Shown piece after piece: positions 9,151 through 17,710 of a DNA stretch of 64,000 bases. How positions within the stretch are numbered: position 1 is the stretch's first letter; each line of letters begins with the position of its first letter. The DNA comes from Nonomuraea angiospora (lineage in GTDB: Bacteria; Actinomycetota; Actinomycetes; Streptosporangiales; Streptosporangiaceae), in assembly GCF_014873145.1 (NCBI RefSeq), contig NZ_JADBEK010000001.1, forward strand, positions 7,874,001 through 7,938,000, given 5' to 3'. Below the pieces are notes generated by a model. It saw only the letters and a list, made by a program, of their open reading frames with translations. It searched no databases and was not told the origin of the DNA. The position numbers were made by a program, and so were the translations under genes.

Positions 9151-9615
9151 ATGGATATGACTTGGCCTGTTGCTGATCTGGACCCGGTACGGAGGCTGCA
9201 GGTGCTCGCCTCCGCCATCCCCGGGGCGTCCATGGCGGAACGCGTCATCGCCGCCCCCTTCGAGGACGTCTGGGCCGTGGTGAGCGCCCTGGAAGAGGAG
9301 TTCGGCACCTTCGAGCCGGATATGCGACACCTGACCATCGTGTCCGGGCGGGGGAGCGAGCGCCTGGTGGCCAAGGCGCGCAGCAGGTACGGCATGCGCG
9401 CGAGGTTCGACGTCGAGCTGCGGCCCGGCTGGTGCTGGATGCAGAGCAGGTTCCTGATCGTCGGCGTCGCGGCGGCAGCCGTACCGGGAGGAACCCTGGT
9501 CGCCCAGACGGGAGGAGTCCGCGTTCCCGGCCGGGCGGCGCTGGTGCCCCTGGGCGTGCGGGCCGCGGGAGAGAAGGCCCTGGCCAGGCTCGAGGCGAGG
9601 GTCGTACGTCGATGA
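9151..9615 (+). CDS. SRPBCC/START-like small protein
   Basis: 154 residues from ATG 9151 (MDMTWPVADLDP; ATG 9157 is an alternative). The block AERVIAAPFEDVWAVVSALE matches the first strand and helix of the Bet v1/SRPBCC fold, in which an alpha/beta grip forms a hydrophobic pocket. The ligand is unknown. Its stop overlaps the next start by four bases (ATGA), so it is coupled to the sigma factor. A role as a ligand-binding sensor in this operon is possible but is inference. Confidence 0.6.
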   Translation: MDMTWPVADLDPVRRLQVLASAIPGASMAERVIAAPFEDVWAVVSALEEEFGTFEPDMRHLTIVSGRGSERLVAKARSRYGMRARFDVELRPGWCWMQSRFLIVGVAAAAVPGGTLVAQTGGVRVPGRAALVPLGVRAAGEKALARLEARVVRR

Positions 9616-10094
9616 GCGCCGACCTGGTGCGCGCCGCGCAGGGCGGCGACACGATGGCCATGAACGACCTGCTGAGCGAGCTCACGCCCTACCTCGGCCG
9701 GATCTGCGGGCCCATCGCCCTCGACAACGGTCCCGACGCCGTCCAGGAGGCGCTGATCTCGATCTTCCGGAACCTGGGGAGCCTGCGCGATCCGCCGGCG
9801 TTCCGCGGCTGGGCCCGGGCGATAGCCGTACGGGAGGCGGTCAGGATCGCCAGGCGGCAGCACCACGCGGTGGAGCTCGCCGAACTGCCGTCGAGGCAGG
9901 ACGTCGAGAGCGCGGTGGACATCCGCGACGTGCTCGAGCGGCTGTCACCCGAACATCGGGCGGTGCTCGTCCTGCGTGACCTGGAGGGGCTGCCGGAGGA
10001 GGAGGCCGCACGGCTCCTGCACGTACCGGAGGGGACGGTCAAGTCGCGCCTGCACCGCGCCCGCCGGAGCTTCCGCAAAGCCTGGCAGTCGTGA
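9612..10094 (+). CDS. Sigma-70 family RNA polymerase sigma factor (ECF type)
   Basis: 160 residues from ATG 9612. Region 2 is compact (MNDLLSELTPYLGRICGPIA, then GPDAVQEALISIFRNLGSLR). After FRGWARAIAVREAVRIARR comes region 4: LERLSPEHRAVLVLRDLEGL and the helix-turn-helix EEEAARLLHVPEGTVKSRLH. It is shorter than many ECF factors. It lies between a coupled SRPBCC-like gene and an alpha/beta hydrolase 60 bases downstream; no anti-sigma factor is seen. It is the second sigma gene within 2 kb and faces away from the first. Confidence 0.9.
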   Translation: MSADLVRAAQGGDTMAMNDLLSELTPYLGRICGPIALDNGPDAVQEALISIFRNLGSLRDPPAFRGWARAIAVREAVRIARRQHHAVELAELPSRQDVESAVDIRDVLERLSPEHRAVLVLRDLEGLPEEEAARLLHVPEGTVKSRLHRARRSFRKAWQS

Positions 10095-10154
10095 GGAACC
10101 TCGTGAGGCTCGTTCGCCTCCTTCTGGTGGAATCCCACAGAACGGAGAGCACCC

Positions 10155-11093
10155 ATGAGACCTCGTACACTCGCGGTCCTGAGCCTGATCCTCACCCTGG
10201 CCGTCGGCGCCGTTCTTTACGGCGCGTACGGCTACCGCCCCGCGGTGGCCGGCTACCGGCCGCCGGCGAACGCGCGCTTCCTCGACACCCCACTCGCCCG
10301 TTTCCACTACGTCAAGGAGGGCTCCGGCACACCCGTCGTGCTGCTGTCGCCCGGGGCTTCCTGGACGTACGGCTGGCGGCGCCAGGTGCCGGAGCTCGCC
10401 CGCACCCACACGGTCTACGTGGTGGACCTCCCCGGCCAGGGATTCACCCGGCTGAAGGACCGCGCCTTCACCTGGGACCTGAGGGGGATGACCACGGCGA
10501 TCGGCGTGTTCCTGAACGCGGCGGGCATCCAGCGTCCCGCGCTCGGCGGGCTGTCGTGGAGCGGAGGCTGGGCCCTGGCCTACGCCCAGCGCCACCCCGA
10601 ACGCGTCAGCAGCCTGCTCCTGCTGGCCCCCTCCGGCGCCGCCACCCGCGATACGTGGGTGTACGAACTCATGAAGTACCCGGTCGTCGGGGAGCTGTGG
10701 AACAACTGGTACTACGCCGACCGGGCCAGCTCCCGCGCCGCGCTCGACCGGATCCACGTCAACCGCGGCAGGATCCTCGAGGAGGACGTCGACGCGTTCT
10801 GGGCACCCGGCACCTTCCCCGACAACCTGGAGAGCCAGGTCCTGCTCGAACGCGGCCTGGACTGGCGTGAAACCCTGGCCGCCATGCCGTCCACCACCAC
10901 GCCCACCTTGGTGATCTGGGGCCGCCAGGACACCGTCAACCCGGTGCGGCAGGCCCAGGAGTACGCTCGCCGGATGCCCGCCGTACGGGTGCGCGAACTC
11001 GACGGCTGCGGCCACGCGCTGACCACCGACTGCCCGGAGCAGGTCGCGCGGCTGATGGCGGACTACCTGGCTTCAGGGCCTGCATCTTCATGA
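10155..11093 (+). CDS. Membrane-anchored or secreted alpha/beta hydrolase
   Basis: 312 residues. An N-terminal hydrophobic segment (LAVLSLILTLAVGAVLYGAY) acts as signal anchor. The hydrolase core shows the oxyanion region VVLLSPGASWTYGW, nucleophile elbow GLSWSGGW (Ser), acid in WGRQDTVNP (Asp) and the C-terminal His in LDGCGHAL. The fold is that of esterases and haloalkane-dehalogenase relatives; the substrate is unknown. The start ATG 10155 has GGAGAG upstream. The last 75 bases are duplicated at 16370-16444 (62 bases identical). Confidence 0.9.
   Translation: MRPRTLAVLSLILTLAVGAVLYGAYGYRPAVAGYRPPANARFLDTPLARFHYVKEGSGTPVVLLSPGASWTYGWRRQVPELARTHTVYVVDLPGQGFTRLKDRAFTWDLRGMTTAIGVFLNAAGIQRPALGGLSWSGGWALAYAQRHPERVSSLLLLAPSGAATRDTWVYELMKYPVVGELWNNWYYADRASSRAALDRIHVNRGRILEEDVDAFWAPGTFPDNLESQVLLERGLDWRETLAAMPSTTTPTLVIWGRQDTVNPVRQAQEYARRMPAVRVRELDGCGHALTTDCPEQVARLMADYLASGPASS
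11019..11080 (+). repeat. 62-bp direct repeat, copy 1 (end of hydrolase gene)
   Basis: These 62 bases are identical to 16370-16431, and weaker similarity continues about 25 bases past the hydrolase stop. The two copies bracket 5.35 kb of accessory DNA. Confidence 0.95.
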
Positions 11094-11148
11094 TCTCCAG
11101 CACGCCACGCGCGACGCAGACCAGGAGAAGATCGCTTACCAGCGCCTT

Positions 11149-11688
11149 ATGATCTCGTTCATGCGCGAAAGGATCTCCCGGTCAACCGCTCGCGTGCTGC
11201 TGGTAGATGACGTCGATCGGCTCCTGGTCTACCGCGGGCTGCTGCTTCAGGTTGAGGATCCTTTCTACGCCTGGTTCACCCCCGGGGGCGCCGTCGATCC
11301 TGGTGAAGACCTGCATCAGGCCGCCGCACGCGAGCTTCGAGAGGAACTGGGGCATGTCATCGCTCCCTCGGCTCTCGGACCGGTCGTCGCGATCAGTTCG
11401 GGAACGTGGTCACTGGGCGGTGAGACGTTCAGCTCAGTGGATTCCTACTTCTTCCTTCGCGTCAGTGGACTGGAGGTGGATACCTCCGGCATGGATGACG
11501 AGGAACGGCGGGTGACTGACCGTTTCGAGTGGTGGACGGTTTCGCAGCTGAGATCGGCGGCCGAGCTTGTCGTACCGATGGGCTTGGCCGCGCTGATGGA
11601 GCTCCTGCTGCCGGGGGATCTTCCAGGTCAGCCCGTCACGCTGCCGTGGCATTTGCCGGCTGCGGGTGCGGCGGCAACGCCTGGATGA
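11149..11688 (+). CDS. NUDIX hydrolase
   Basis: 179 residues from ATG 11149; ATG 11161 (MRERISRST) is an equally likely start. The complete NUDIX box is present: GGAVDPGEDLHQAAARELRE followed by ELG, giving the G(x5)E(x7)REUxEExGU pattern that binds Mg2+ and cleaves nucleoside diphosphates linked to other groups. The flanking strands ARVLLVDDVDRLLVYR and FFLRVSGLE fit the fold. The substrate cannot be predicted; candidates are nucleotide sugars, oxidised nucleotides or mRNA caps. It stands alone, ending just before the convergent helicase gene. Confidence 0.9.
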   Translation: MISFMRERISRSTARVLLVDDVDRLLVYRGLLLQVEDPFYAWFTPGGAVDPGEDLHQAAARELREELGHVIAPSALGPVVAISSGTWSLGGETFSSVDSYFFLRVSGLEVDTSGMDDEERRVTDRFEWWTVSQLRSAAELVVPMGLAALMELLLPGDLPGQPVTLPWHLPAAGAAATPG

Positions 11689-11703
11689 CGGCTGACCCCT
11701 GCA

Positions 11704-13878
11704 TTACGCAAGATCATTAGTATTGGGGACCGCGGGTTTCGCGGTGGTGAGGCGTTGCCGTTCCTCCCTGACGATCCGGTCGGCCAGCTTTTCGTCGGAG
11801 ATGTCGACGGCGTCGGGGGTTGACTCGGCGAGGTGGCTGCGTCTGGCGTAGGCGTCGAACAACTTGGCCTTACCGTGCATGATCTCTATCAGGCGTTCGT
11901 CCATGCTGTCGGGTGTGAGCAGGCGGTGTACCTGCACGCGCCGTACTTGCCCCATGCGGTGCGCGCGGGCCACGGCTTGGCTTTCCAAAGTCGGCTTGAC
12001 CTGGGGCTCACAGATGATCACGACGGATGCCGCCTGGAGGTTGAGCCCTACCCCGCCCGTCTGGATCTGCGCGAGCAGCACCGCGTGACCTTGAGCCGCC
12101 GTGAACGCGTCGACCACCTCCTGGCGGCGTCCCGGTTCCAGGTCGCCGCTGAGTGGCCCATGAACCGGAGAATCGATGGCGTGGCCGACGGCGGCGAGCA
12201 CGTCGCGGAAGTAGGAGAACACGACGACCTTGAGCTCGGCGTGAGCCGCCTTGTCGACCAGCTCGCGCAGCCGTTCCAGCTTGGCGGACTCCTCGGGTAC
12301 CGCGTAGGCCGCGCGGCGCATCGCCATGAACTTGCCCGACTTCACCGCGTCCCGGTAAGCGGCGGCGTCGGCCGAGCTGAATTCCTCCCACTCGTCCATA
12401 TGGACCAGATCGGGCAGCTCCGTGACCACGTCCTTCTGGTTGCGTCGCAGGTAGACGGGCGCGACGGCGCGGCGGAACTCCTGTGCCCGATCGGTCGTCT
12501 CACCCAGCTCGACCTGGCCGAACAACCCGGGCTGGAGGTGGTCCACGAGGGCGCGGAACTCCTCTAGGCGGTTTTCCATCGGTGTGCCGGTCATGAACAG
12601 CACCGTGCCGACCTCCTGGCACCATCTGGCGACGGCCTTGGAGCGGCGGGTCTGCGGGTTCTTCACGTAGTGCGCCTCGTCGACGACGAGCATCCCCACC
12701 TGTGGCACGGTGTTCAACGTGTGAAGCGCGTCGAACGTGGTGACCGCGACTCCGCCGCGTTCGAGCCACGCGACGTGGGCCAAGGGGCGCTCGTCGCCAT
12801 GGAGCCGATAGGCCTTGAGGGAACTGCGGGTTTCGATCTCGCGCAGCCAGTTGATCAGCACGCTGGCCGGGCAGACCACCAGAGAATGCGTCGTGCCCCG
12901 CGCATGCAAGTGTGCCAGAGCGGCGATCGCCTGGATCGTCTTGCCCAGGCCCATGTCGTCACCGAGGATCACCCGGCGCTGGGCGAGCGCGAACCGGGCG
13001 CCGAACGCCTGGTAGCCGCGCAGCGAGACCCGCCGCAGGGTGTCGTCGAGCTCTTGCCCTCTGACCCGCTCAGCCAGATCGTCGGGCAGGAAGCCCTCGG
13101 CGGCGGCCCGATCCGACGGCGCCAGGGCCGAGAGCTCCGCCAGCAGGTTGTAGTAGTCGGCCGCGCGGATTTCGAAATCGATCCACGCCAGCGTCCCATC
13201 CGGCGACGGGCGCAGCAGGTCCGTGGTGGCCTGGGTGATGAGCAGCCTTGTCTCGGTCTCATCGGCGAGCAGGCCGGCGATCTGCTCCGCGGCCTGCGCC
13301 GCGCGGGTGCGGCGGCGGCTTCCGGACAGGATCCTGCGTAACCAGCCGCTGATGGGGCGGGCCTGGGGGATCAACTCGTTCAGCCGCCGTACGACCGCCC
13401 CGGCCGTGCGGCGGGCGCGCGGCAGTTCGGGCCCGACGGCGACCAGCCGGTACAGCGCGACGAGCAGCCGGGTGGTTTCGGCATCCCGGTTGTCGACGTC
13501 GATGTGGGCAGTGCAGGACTGCCTCGTGGCTCGCGCAATGCTCTCGGCTGCTCGTTGCGCCTGCCATCGGGTCTGCTGCCCGACCCCGGGCAGTTTCTGC
13601 AGCTCGTACGGCGTCGCCTCCAGCACGCTGAGCACAGTGGTGTAGCCGGCCTCCTGCAGCGCTCCGATCCGCAGCCGGCCACCAGCGACGTCCTTCAGCC
13701 GAGACACCGGCATGGCGCCGAGTTCCGCCCTGGCTTGCCGCCCGCGGAGCGGTTCAAGGGCGGCACGGACGTCTGCGACCGCTCGTTCGTGTTCGGCGAC
13801 CAGGTCTCGCGCGTCGCTCAGCAGCCGCCGTGCGCGCCCTAACAGGCCCCGGACATCCCTGGCAGACGGTGATCCCAT
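11704..13878 (-). CDS. SNF2-family DNA-dependent ATPase with N-terminal HhH
   Basis: 724 residues from ATG 13878 (MGSPSARDVRG); TTG 13899 would add seven residues. The N-terminus is helical, with a helix-hairpin-helix (LQKLPGVGQQTRWQAQRAAE) likely to touch DNA. The SF2 core has motif I DDMGLGKT, Ia VVCPASVLINWLREIE, II DEAH, III FMTGTPMEN, V QIQTGGVGLNLQAA and VI AVARAHRMGQ. Such proteins translocate on duplex DNA to remodel nucleoprotein or aid repair, and often occur in defence or accessory regions. It reaches into the adjacent transposase remnant by about 40 bases. No nuclease domain is seen. Confidence 0.92.
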   Translation of the reverse strand: MGSPSARDVRGLLGRARRLLSDARDLVAEHERAVADVRAALEPLRGRQARAELGAMPVSRLKDVAGGRLRIGALQEAGYTTVLSVLEATPYELQKLPGVGQQTRWQAQRAAESIARATRQSCTAHIDVDNRDAETTRLLVALYRLVAVGPELPRARRTAGAVVRRLNELIPQARPISGWLRRILSGSRRRTRAAQAAEQIAGLLADETETRLLITQATTDLLRPSPDGTLAWIDFEIRAADYYNLLAELSALAPSDRAAAEGFLPDDLAERVRGQELDDTLRRVSLRGYQAFGARFALAQRRVILGDDMGLGKTIQAIAALAHLHARGTTHSLVVCPASVLINWLREIETRSSLKAYRLHGDERPLAHVAWLERGGVAVTTFDALHTLNTVPQVGMLVVDEAHYVKNPQTRRSKAVARWCQEVGTVLFMTGTPMENRLEEFRALVDHLQPGLFGQVELGETTDRAQEFRRAVAPVYLRRNQKDVVTELPDLVHMDEWEEFSSADAAAYRDAVKSGKFMAMRRAAYAVPEESAKLERLRELVDKAAHAELKVVVFSYFRDVLAAVGHAIDSPVHGPLSGDLEPGRRQEVVDAFTAAQGHAVLLAQIQTGGVGLNLQAASVVIICEPQVKPTLESQAVARAHRMGQVRRVQVHRLLTPDSMDERLIEIMHGKAKLFDAYARRSHLAESTPDAVDISDEKLADRIVREERQRLTTAKPAVPNTNDLA

Positions 13879-13892
13879 AGGCCCGAAAGTAT

Positions 13893-14500
13893 CTCCCAAG
13901 CCTGGCCATGCTCTTCAGGGAAGGTACGCAGTGTCGTGCAGGCGCCGTAGACCTCGTCGCCGGCGACGAAATCCAAGCACACGCCGTCGGACCAGGCGTC
14001 GGCGGGCAGATCGCTGGCCGGCTCGCCCTTGGTGGCGAACCTTGGCTCCAAGGGCAGGCCGGTGGTTGATCGCCTTAACAGGGCGCTGATCTGCTCGGCG
14101 GGAATCCATTGCCGCGAGCCGATCAGCATGCGCCCCGCGCCGGCGCGGATGTAGCCCAGGTGGACGAGGTTGATGCCGTTGTCGATGCTGCCCACGCAGT
14201 CCATGTGCTGACGCTTGATGCCGGCCGTGGCTGTGCCCCTATTCTCCTGACCGGGCTCATCCAACGATCCCACGCTCAGACTGGTCGGCTGAGCAGCGGG
14301 TCCAGGTGGGAGACGGCGGAGCGGCGGATGGCGCTCATCGCTCCCACGGTGTCCCAGCCGGCGCTGGGTGGCATCAGGGCTGGACTGGCCCACCTGGTCA
14401 GCGATCGTCCAGCCGTTGCGTTTGGGCAGGCCGGCCATCACCGCGCGGACGTACTTGGTGGCCAGTGCATTCGCCGCCTGGAATGCTCTCTGTCCCAGCC
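13893..14500 (-). pseudogene. IS701-family transposase remnant
   Basis: On the minus strand the residues AFQAANALATKYVRAVMAGL, then PKRNGWTIADQVG, reproduce the conserved early part of IS701-like transposases. After a disrupted stretch (about 14340-14270) the homology resumes with GIKRQHMDCVGSIDNGINLV and FATKGEPASDLPADAWSDG, ending near the catalytic VAGDEVYGACTTLRTF. The final third of the protein is missing and the reading frame has decayed between the blocks. No terminal inverted repeats were found. It is an old insertion scar marking this stretch as accessory DNA. Confidence 0.75.
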
Positions 14501-14589
14501 CGCACGACTCCCTCTGGACAACTCACACATCCACCTGATCGACTTCGTCAATCTGATCGCAGCGAGCCGAGAAATGACCTGACGAGCCC

Positions 14590-15237
14590 ATGACCCTCAT
14601 TACCCTGCGGCAAGCCGCCGTCCGTTTCGAGCTCTCCCACGACGCTCTACGGAGAATCGCGGCGGCTGGTCTGCTCCCTGAGGCCGGTCAACACGGCGAC
14701 AAGCTCGTCATCTCTACGGACGTGGCGCAACGAATACGAGCTCGTTCCGCTGTAGCGCTACATCACCTCCTGCCAACGACAACGGGCACCGCCACGATGG
14801 CAGTATTGCGCGTCGACGCGGCGAAGCCCGTCCCGAATGAAGATCGGCCCTTCATCGGCTTTCACGCCGAACTGACACCTGAAGACCTGCTAGAGGCGCT
14901 GCGCGGATGGTGGGTGGGCAGGCCGGAAAAGATCGCCCAGGCTGGCATTCTCCCGGTGACGCTCGGCGGCTTCGTCGTCGCCGTACTGACGGGGCTTAGC
15001 AGCTGGGACACGAAACTGACCGACAATGGCCGGATCCGCCATCGTTTCGACGCGAGACTCGCCGGCTACATCAGCGACCTCAGCACGCCTATCAACATGA
15101 TCACGATCGGCACAGCCGACGACCTGCGGATCGCCGAGCTCCTTCTCGGCAAGCGACTCACATCCACGGCCGGCGGCCCGATCGCCTACGTGACCGTAGC
15201 CGCTCATCAACCAGCATCCGGGATGAGCGGCCACTGA
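14590..15237 (+). CDS. Unknown protein with N-terminal MerR/excisionase-like HTH
   Basis: 215 residues from ATG 14590. The first 40 residues (MTLITLRQAAVRFELSHDAL, then RRIAAAGLLPEAG) look like a winged helix-turn-helix of the MerR or excisionase type. A segment of about 150 residues follows with two moderately hydrophobic stretches (ILPVTLGGFVVAVLTGLSSW and SDLSTPINMITIGTADDL) and no family that I recognise. The base composition is less GC-extreme than the chromosome. It lies alone between a decayed IS701 and the first tRNA-terminator-like scar, so it is probably acquired. A DNA-binding role is inference from the N-terminus only. Confidence 0.65.
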   Translation: MTLITLRQAAVRFELSHDALRRIAAAGLLPEAGQHGDKLVISTDVAQRIRARSAVALHHLLPTTTGTATMAVLRVDAAKPVPNEDRPFIGFHAELTPEDLLEALRGWWVGRPEKIAQAGILPVTLGGFVVAVLTGLSSWDTKLTDNGRIRHRFDARLAGYISDLSTPINMITIGTADDLRIAELLLGKRLTSTAGGPIAYVTVAAHQPASGMSGH

Positions 15238-15389
15238 TCCCATGGCAGCCTGACGCGCCGGTGCAGCCAGCCTGCGTCAAGGCTCTCAAGGAGCTCTCAC
15301 AGCGCTACGGCTTCCCGATCGGCAGGAGCGGAGCGAGCGTGCAGGGAACGGTTGAGGCTGTAGCTGTACTTTCAGCTGTACAAGATCGA

Positions 15390-15423
15390 AAAGGCCATTT
15401 CCCGGTCATGGGAAGTGGCCTTT
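15390..15423. terminator. Stem-loop copy A, resembling the tRNA-Ala downstream terminator
   Basis: A 14-base arm pair (AAAGGCCATTTCCC and its complement) encloses a six-base loop. The sequence including the preceding GTACAAGATCGAAAAGG matches that at 25.07 kb, and GTGGAGC, the start of the tRNA 3' end, follows at 15432-15438. I read it as a scar of a former tRNA attachment site. Confidence 0.7.
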
Positions 15424-15550
15424 GACCCAGAGTGGAGCAGCAGTCCGCGAGTGACCGTGAGTACTCCCTGTTGCCCACCCTTAATGGCCCGCTAATGGCC
15501 CGGCGATCACGCGTTGCACTGCCACCAAGAGCGGTGCGACCCTGACGGGC

Positions 15551-15673
15551 ATGTACGACACTCCTCCGAAGCGAGCGCTTTTCACTGTGGGATCGCTCAG
15601 GGGGGACATCGCCCGGCGCAGGATCGAACTCGCCCTGGCCGAAGACGAGCCTGAAGGCGGCGGTGGACGATGA
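15551..15673 (+). CDS. Small 40-residue protein, coupled to the next gene
   Basis: This short frame encodes 40 residues: MYDTPPKRALFTVGSLRGD, then a basic helix (IARRRIELALAEDE) and a Gly-rich end. Its TGA overlaps the ATG of the next gene at 15670 (ATGA), an arrangement of translational coupling that random short frames rarely show. The ribosome-binding site is weak. It may be a small DNA- or protein-binding adaptor for the downstream protein, but nothing in the sequence fixes this. Confidence 0.5.
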   Translation: MYDTPPKRALFTVGSLRGDIARRRIELALAEDEPEGGGGR

Positions 15674-16284
15674 CCGGGGACAGCGCGGGATGGTCGTTCG
15701 CCTCCGCGAGGGGACCGGCCCGATTCGCCGCCGCTGAACATCGCCGCTCCCCCGAAGCGGAGCATGCGATGGGAGCCCACGCCACGCTATGCGGCATCCC
15801 AGCAAAACAGATCGTGGCCTACCGGCACCACTTCAGGATCAGCGGTGCCCGAGCTTGCCCGCGCTGCAGCGAACGGGCTGCGGCCGCGCCCACCGTTACC
15901 TGCGGGCAAGAGCGCCTGCATGACAAGGTCCTGACCGCCGTACCCAGCCCGTTGCGGACCCGGCTCCTCAACGCACTGCGGAACGGCGCCCCGATCGCCA
16001 TCTGGATCAACGGGCCGGCGGACGGAGTCGCCGTTTATGCACACCTCGACCACATCACCGACGGCGCCGAAGCCGTGAAGGACCTGCTCGCCACCCATGA
16101 CCCCATCGGCGTCGCACGAGTCGCCCAGCCCTCCGGCGAATTCATCGTCCTGCTGCCGCAGCACACGGACCCGGTCATCGCCTGGGCCAACCGGCCTGTC
16201 ACATGGTGGCGCACCTTGGTGCGTGGAGTGACATCTGTTGCCAGCGCGATTGTCGGGAAGACCGCAGCGGGCACCAAACAGTGA
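15670..16284 (+). CDS. Unknown protein with possible zinc-binding cysteines
   Basis: 204 residues from ATG 15670, or about 171 from ATG 15769 (MGAHATLCGIPAKQIV). One cysteine lies in ATLCGIPA and a pair in GARACPRCSERA, with a His in YRHHF between; together they could bind zinc. The C-terminal half (KVLTAVPSPLRTRLLNALRN and VYAHLDHITDGAEAVKDLLA) reads as a small alpha/beta domain. I do not recognise the family. Coupling to the 40-residue gene upstream supports a two-gene operon. A fragment of the hydrolase gene lies just downstream. Confidence 0.6.
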   Translation: MTGDSAGWSFASARGPARFAAAEHRRSPEAEHAMGAHATLCGIPAKQIVAYRHHFRISGARACPRCSERAAAAPTVTCGQERLHDKVLTAVPSPLRTRLLNALRNGAPIAIWINGPADGVAVYAHLDHITDGAEAVKDLLATHDPIGVARVAQPSGEFIVLLPQHTDPVIAWANRPVTWWRTLVRGVTSVASAIVGKTAAGTKQ

Positions 16285-16369
16285 TCAATGGGTCTTCCTC
16301 CGGGGCATGGACGCGGCGGGCTTGCCCCGCCATGGGCTCGCTTGTGCACGGTCCACGTAGGCCAGCCGA

Positions 16370-16444
16370 CTGACCACCGACTGCCCGGAGCAGGTCGCGC
16401 GGCTGATGGCGGACTACCTGGCTTCAGGGCCCGAATCTCCATGA
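16370..16444 (+). pseudogene. C-terminal fragment of a second alpha/beta hydrolase (repeat copy 2)
   Basis: The bases 16370-16431 are identical to the end of the hydrolase gene at 11019-11080 and encode the same tail (LTTDCPEQVARLMADYLASG). The stop is reached as PESP instead of PASS. No upstream hydrolase sequence remains. This is either a duplicate left by rearrangement or the stump of a diverged paralogue. Confidence 0.85.
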
Positions 16445-16566
16445 TCCCCGGCACACCGGGAACACCCTCGCGGCTCGATCCAGCTCGAGCCCTGGCGGAC
16501 CTCAAGGCCCGTACGGGGGCATGACGGCAACCGAGCACCACTGGCCCGGATCGAGAGCATGATTCG

Positions 16567-17526
16567 TCATGACCGCGTTCGGCCTTGGTCCTCCACCAGG
16601 GCGGCGAAACCGTCGAGATGGCGGGCGAGCCCGTATTCAAACAGACCGTTCAGGTCCGACGCCGTTTCCTCCGGAATCGCGGCCAGCAGAGGAAATCGTC
16701 CGCTGTCGAGGAGTTCGTCAGTTCGCTTGCGCTGTGCCACCCACCATCGGTCGAGCGTCACACCGGTCTCCTGCTCCGCTTCGACCTCATCCGCCATGGA
16801 CAGAGCAACGGTGAGGACCAGTGCGTGCAGCGTGAGCGCCTCTTGGATCCGGATCTCCATAGGCAGCCCGAGCCCGTCGAGTGCGCGCAGGGTCCACTCG
16901 GTGTGCTCCATCATGTTGGGCACGAGCGACGGGCGAGTGAACGAGATGGCCCTGGGCAGCCAGAGGTGTCGCCGGCACAGCTCCCATTGCCTGCGGGAGA
17001 TCAGTTCGAGCTTGGCACGCCACCCCTCCGGCCCAGGGATGGGCAGATCCGTCTCGCTGAAGGTCTCGTCGACCATCTGCGTCACCAGTTCGTCTTTGTT
17101 CGCCACATGCCGGTACAGGGACATCGGACCGACGTCGAGCTCGGCCGCCAGGCGTCGCATGGAGACGGCGTCGAGTCCCTCGGCGTCGGCGATGGCGATG
17201 GCGGTACGGAGAACCTGCTTCCGGTTCAGCTTGGTGATTCCGCCCTGTCGCGGCTTCAGTGGCGTGCTCGGGCCGGTCGGCTGCGGCCGGCTCGCGCGTG
17301 CGCTGACCACGGTGCCGGAACCGACCTTCGCCTCGACGAGCCCCTCGTCGCGGAGCGTCGCCATCACCTTGGTCGCGGTGGCGACCGCGACGCCCCATCG
17401 CTGGGCGATCTGCCGGATGGACGGCATCCGCTCGCCGGACCGCAGGTCGCCGGTCAGGATCCGGGCACGGATCTCCGCGACGATCCGCCGGTATGGCGGA
17501 TCCGGTCGCTGAGGTGATGACGCCAT
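16567..17526 (-). CDS. GntR-TetR fusion transcriptional regulator
   Basis: 319 residues from ATG 17526; a longer GTG start at 17586 would run into the operator repeats. The first 75 residues are a GntR winged helix (YRRIVAEIRARILTGDLRSG, then MPSIRQIAQRWGVAVATATK). A linker follows, then a full TetR domain: DNA-binding helices MRRLAAELDVGPMSLYRHV near residues 140-160 and an all-helical ligand/dimer domain. Two DNA-binding domains in one chain are found in some actinomycete regulators of efflux or membrane genes. It diverges from the membrane protein at 17711, the likely target. Confidence 0.88.
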   Translation of the reverse strand: MASSPQRPDPPYRRIVAEIRARILTGDLRSGERMPSIRQIAQRWGVAVATATKVMATLRDEGLVEAKVGSGTVVSARASRPQPTGPSTPLKPRQGGITKLNRKQVLRTAIAIADAEGLDAVSMRRLAAELDVGPMSLYRHVANKDELVTQMVDETFSETDLPIPGPEGWRAKLELISRRQWELCRRHLWLPRAISFTRPSLVPNMMEHTEWTLRALDGLGLPMEIRIQEALTLHALVLTVALSMADEVEAEQETGVTLDRWWVAQRKRTDELLDSGRFPLLAAIPEETASDLNGLFEYGLARHLDGFAALVEDQGRTRS

Positions 17527-17570
17527 GGGAGCCCCCGATTCGTCGGTGAGGTCGCTACTTACGAGATGGT

Positions 17571-17603
17571 GTACTAGTTCACTCACTACAGTACTAGTTC
17601 ACT
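17571..17603. promoter_or_regulatory. Candidate operator: direct repeat of GTACTAGTTCACT
   Basis: Two copies of the 13-base sequence (17571-17583 and 17591-17603) are spaced 20 bases apart, about two helical turns, between the divergent regulator (start 17526) and the membrane protein gene (start 17711). The position fits autoregulation plus control of the neighbour. The palindromic ACTAGT lies in each copy. Confidence 0.65.
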
Positions 17604-17710
17604 TTATCAGCCTTAATAGCACGATAATCCGGCTTTTATCTGGCGGCTCGCTACTCTGTACGCATGACACTTGATACACCGTACGCATCGATGTGGCAGG
17701 CAGGTGCCGC

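Noticed and set aside
15305..15805. Minus-strand frame across the first terminator scar
   Set aside because: Its protein-like PMTGKWPFRSCTAE piece comes from the repeated stem-loop itself, and the same words appear near the other two copies.
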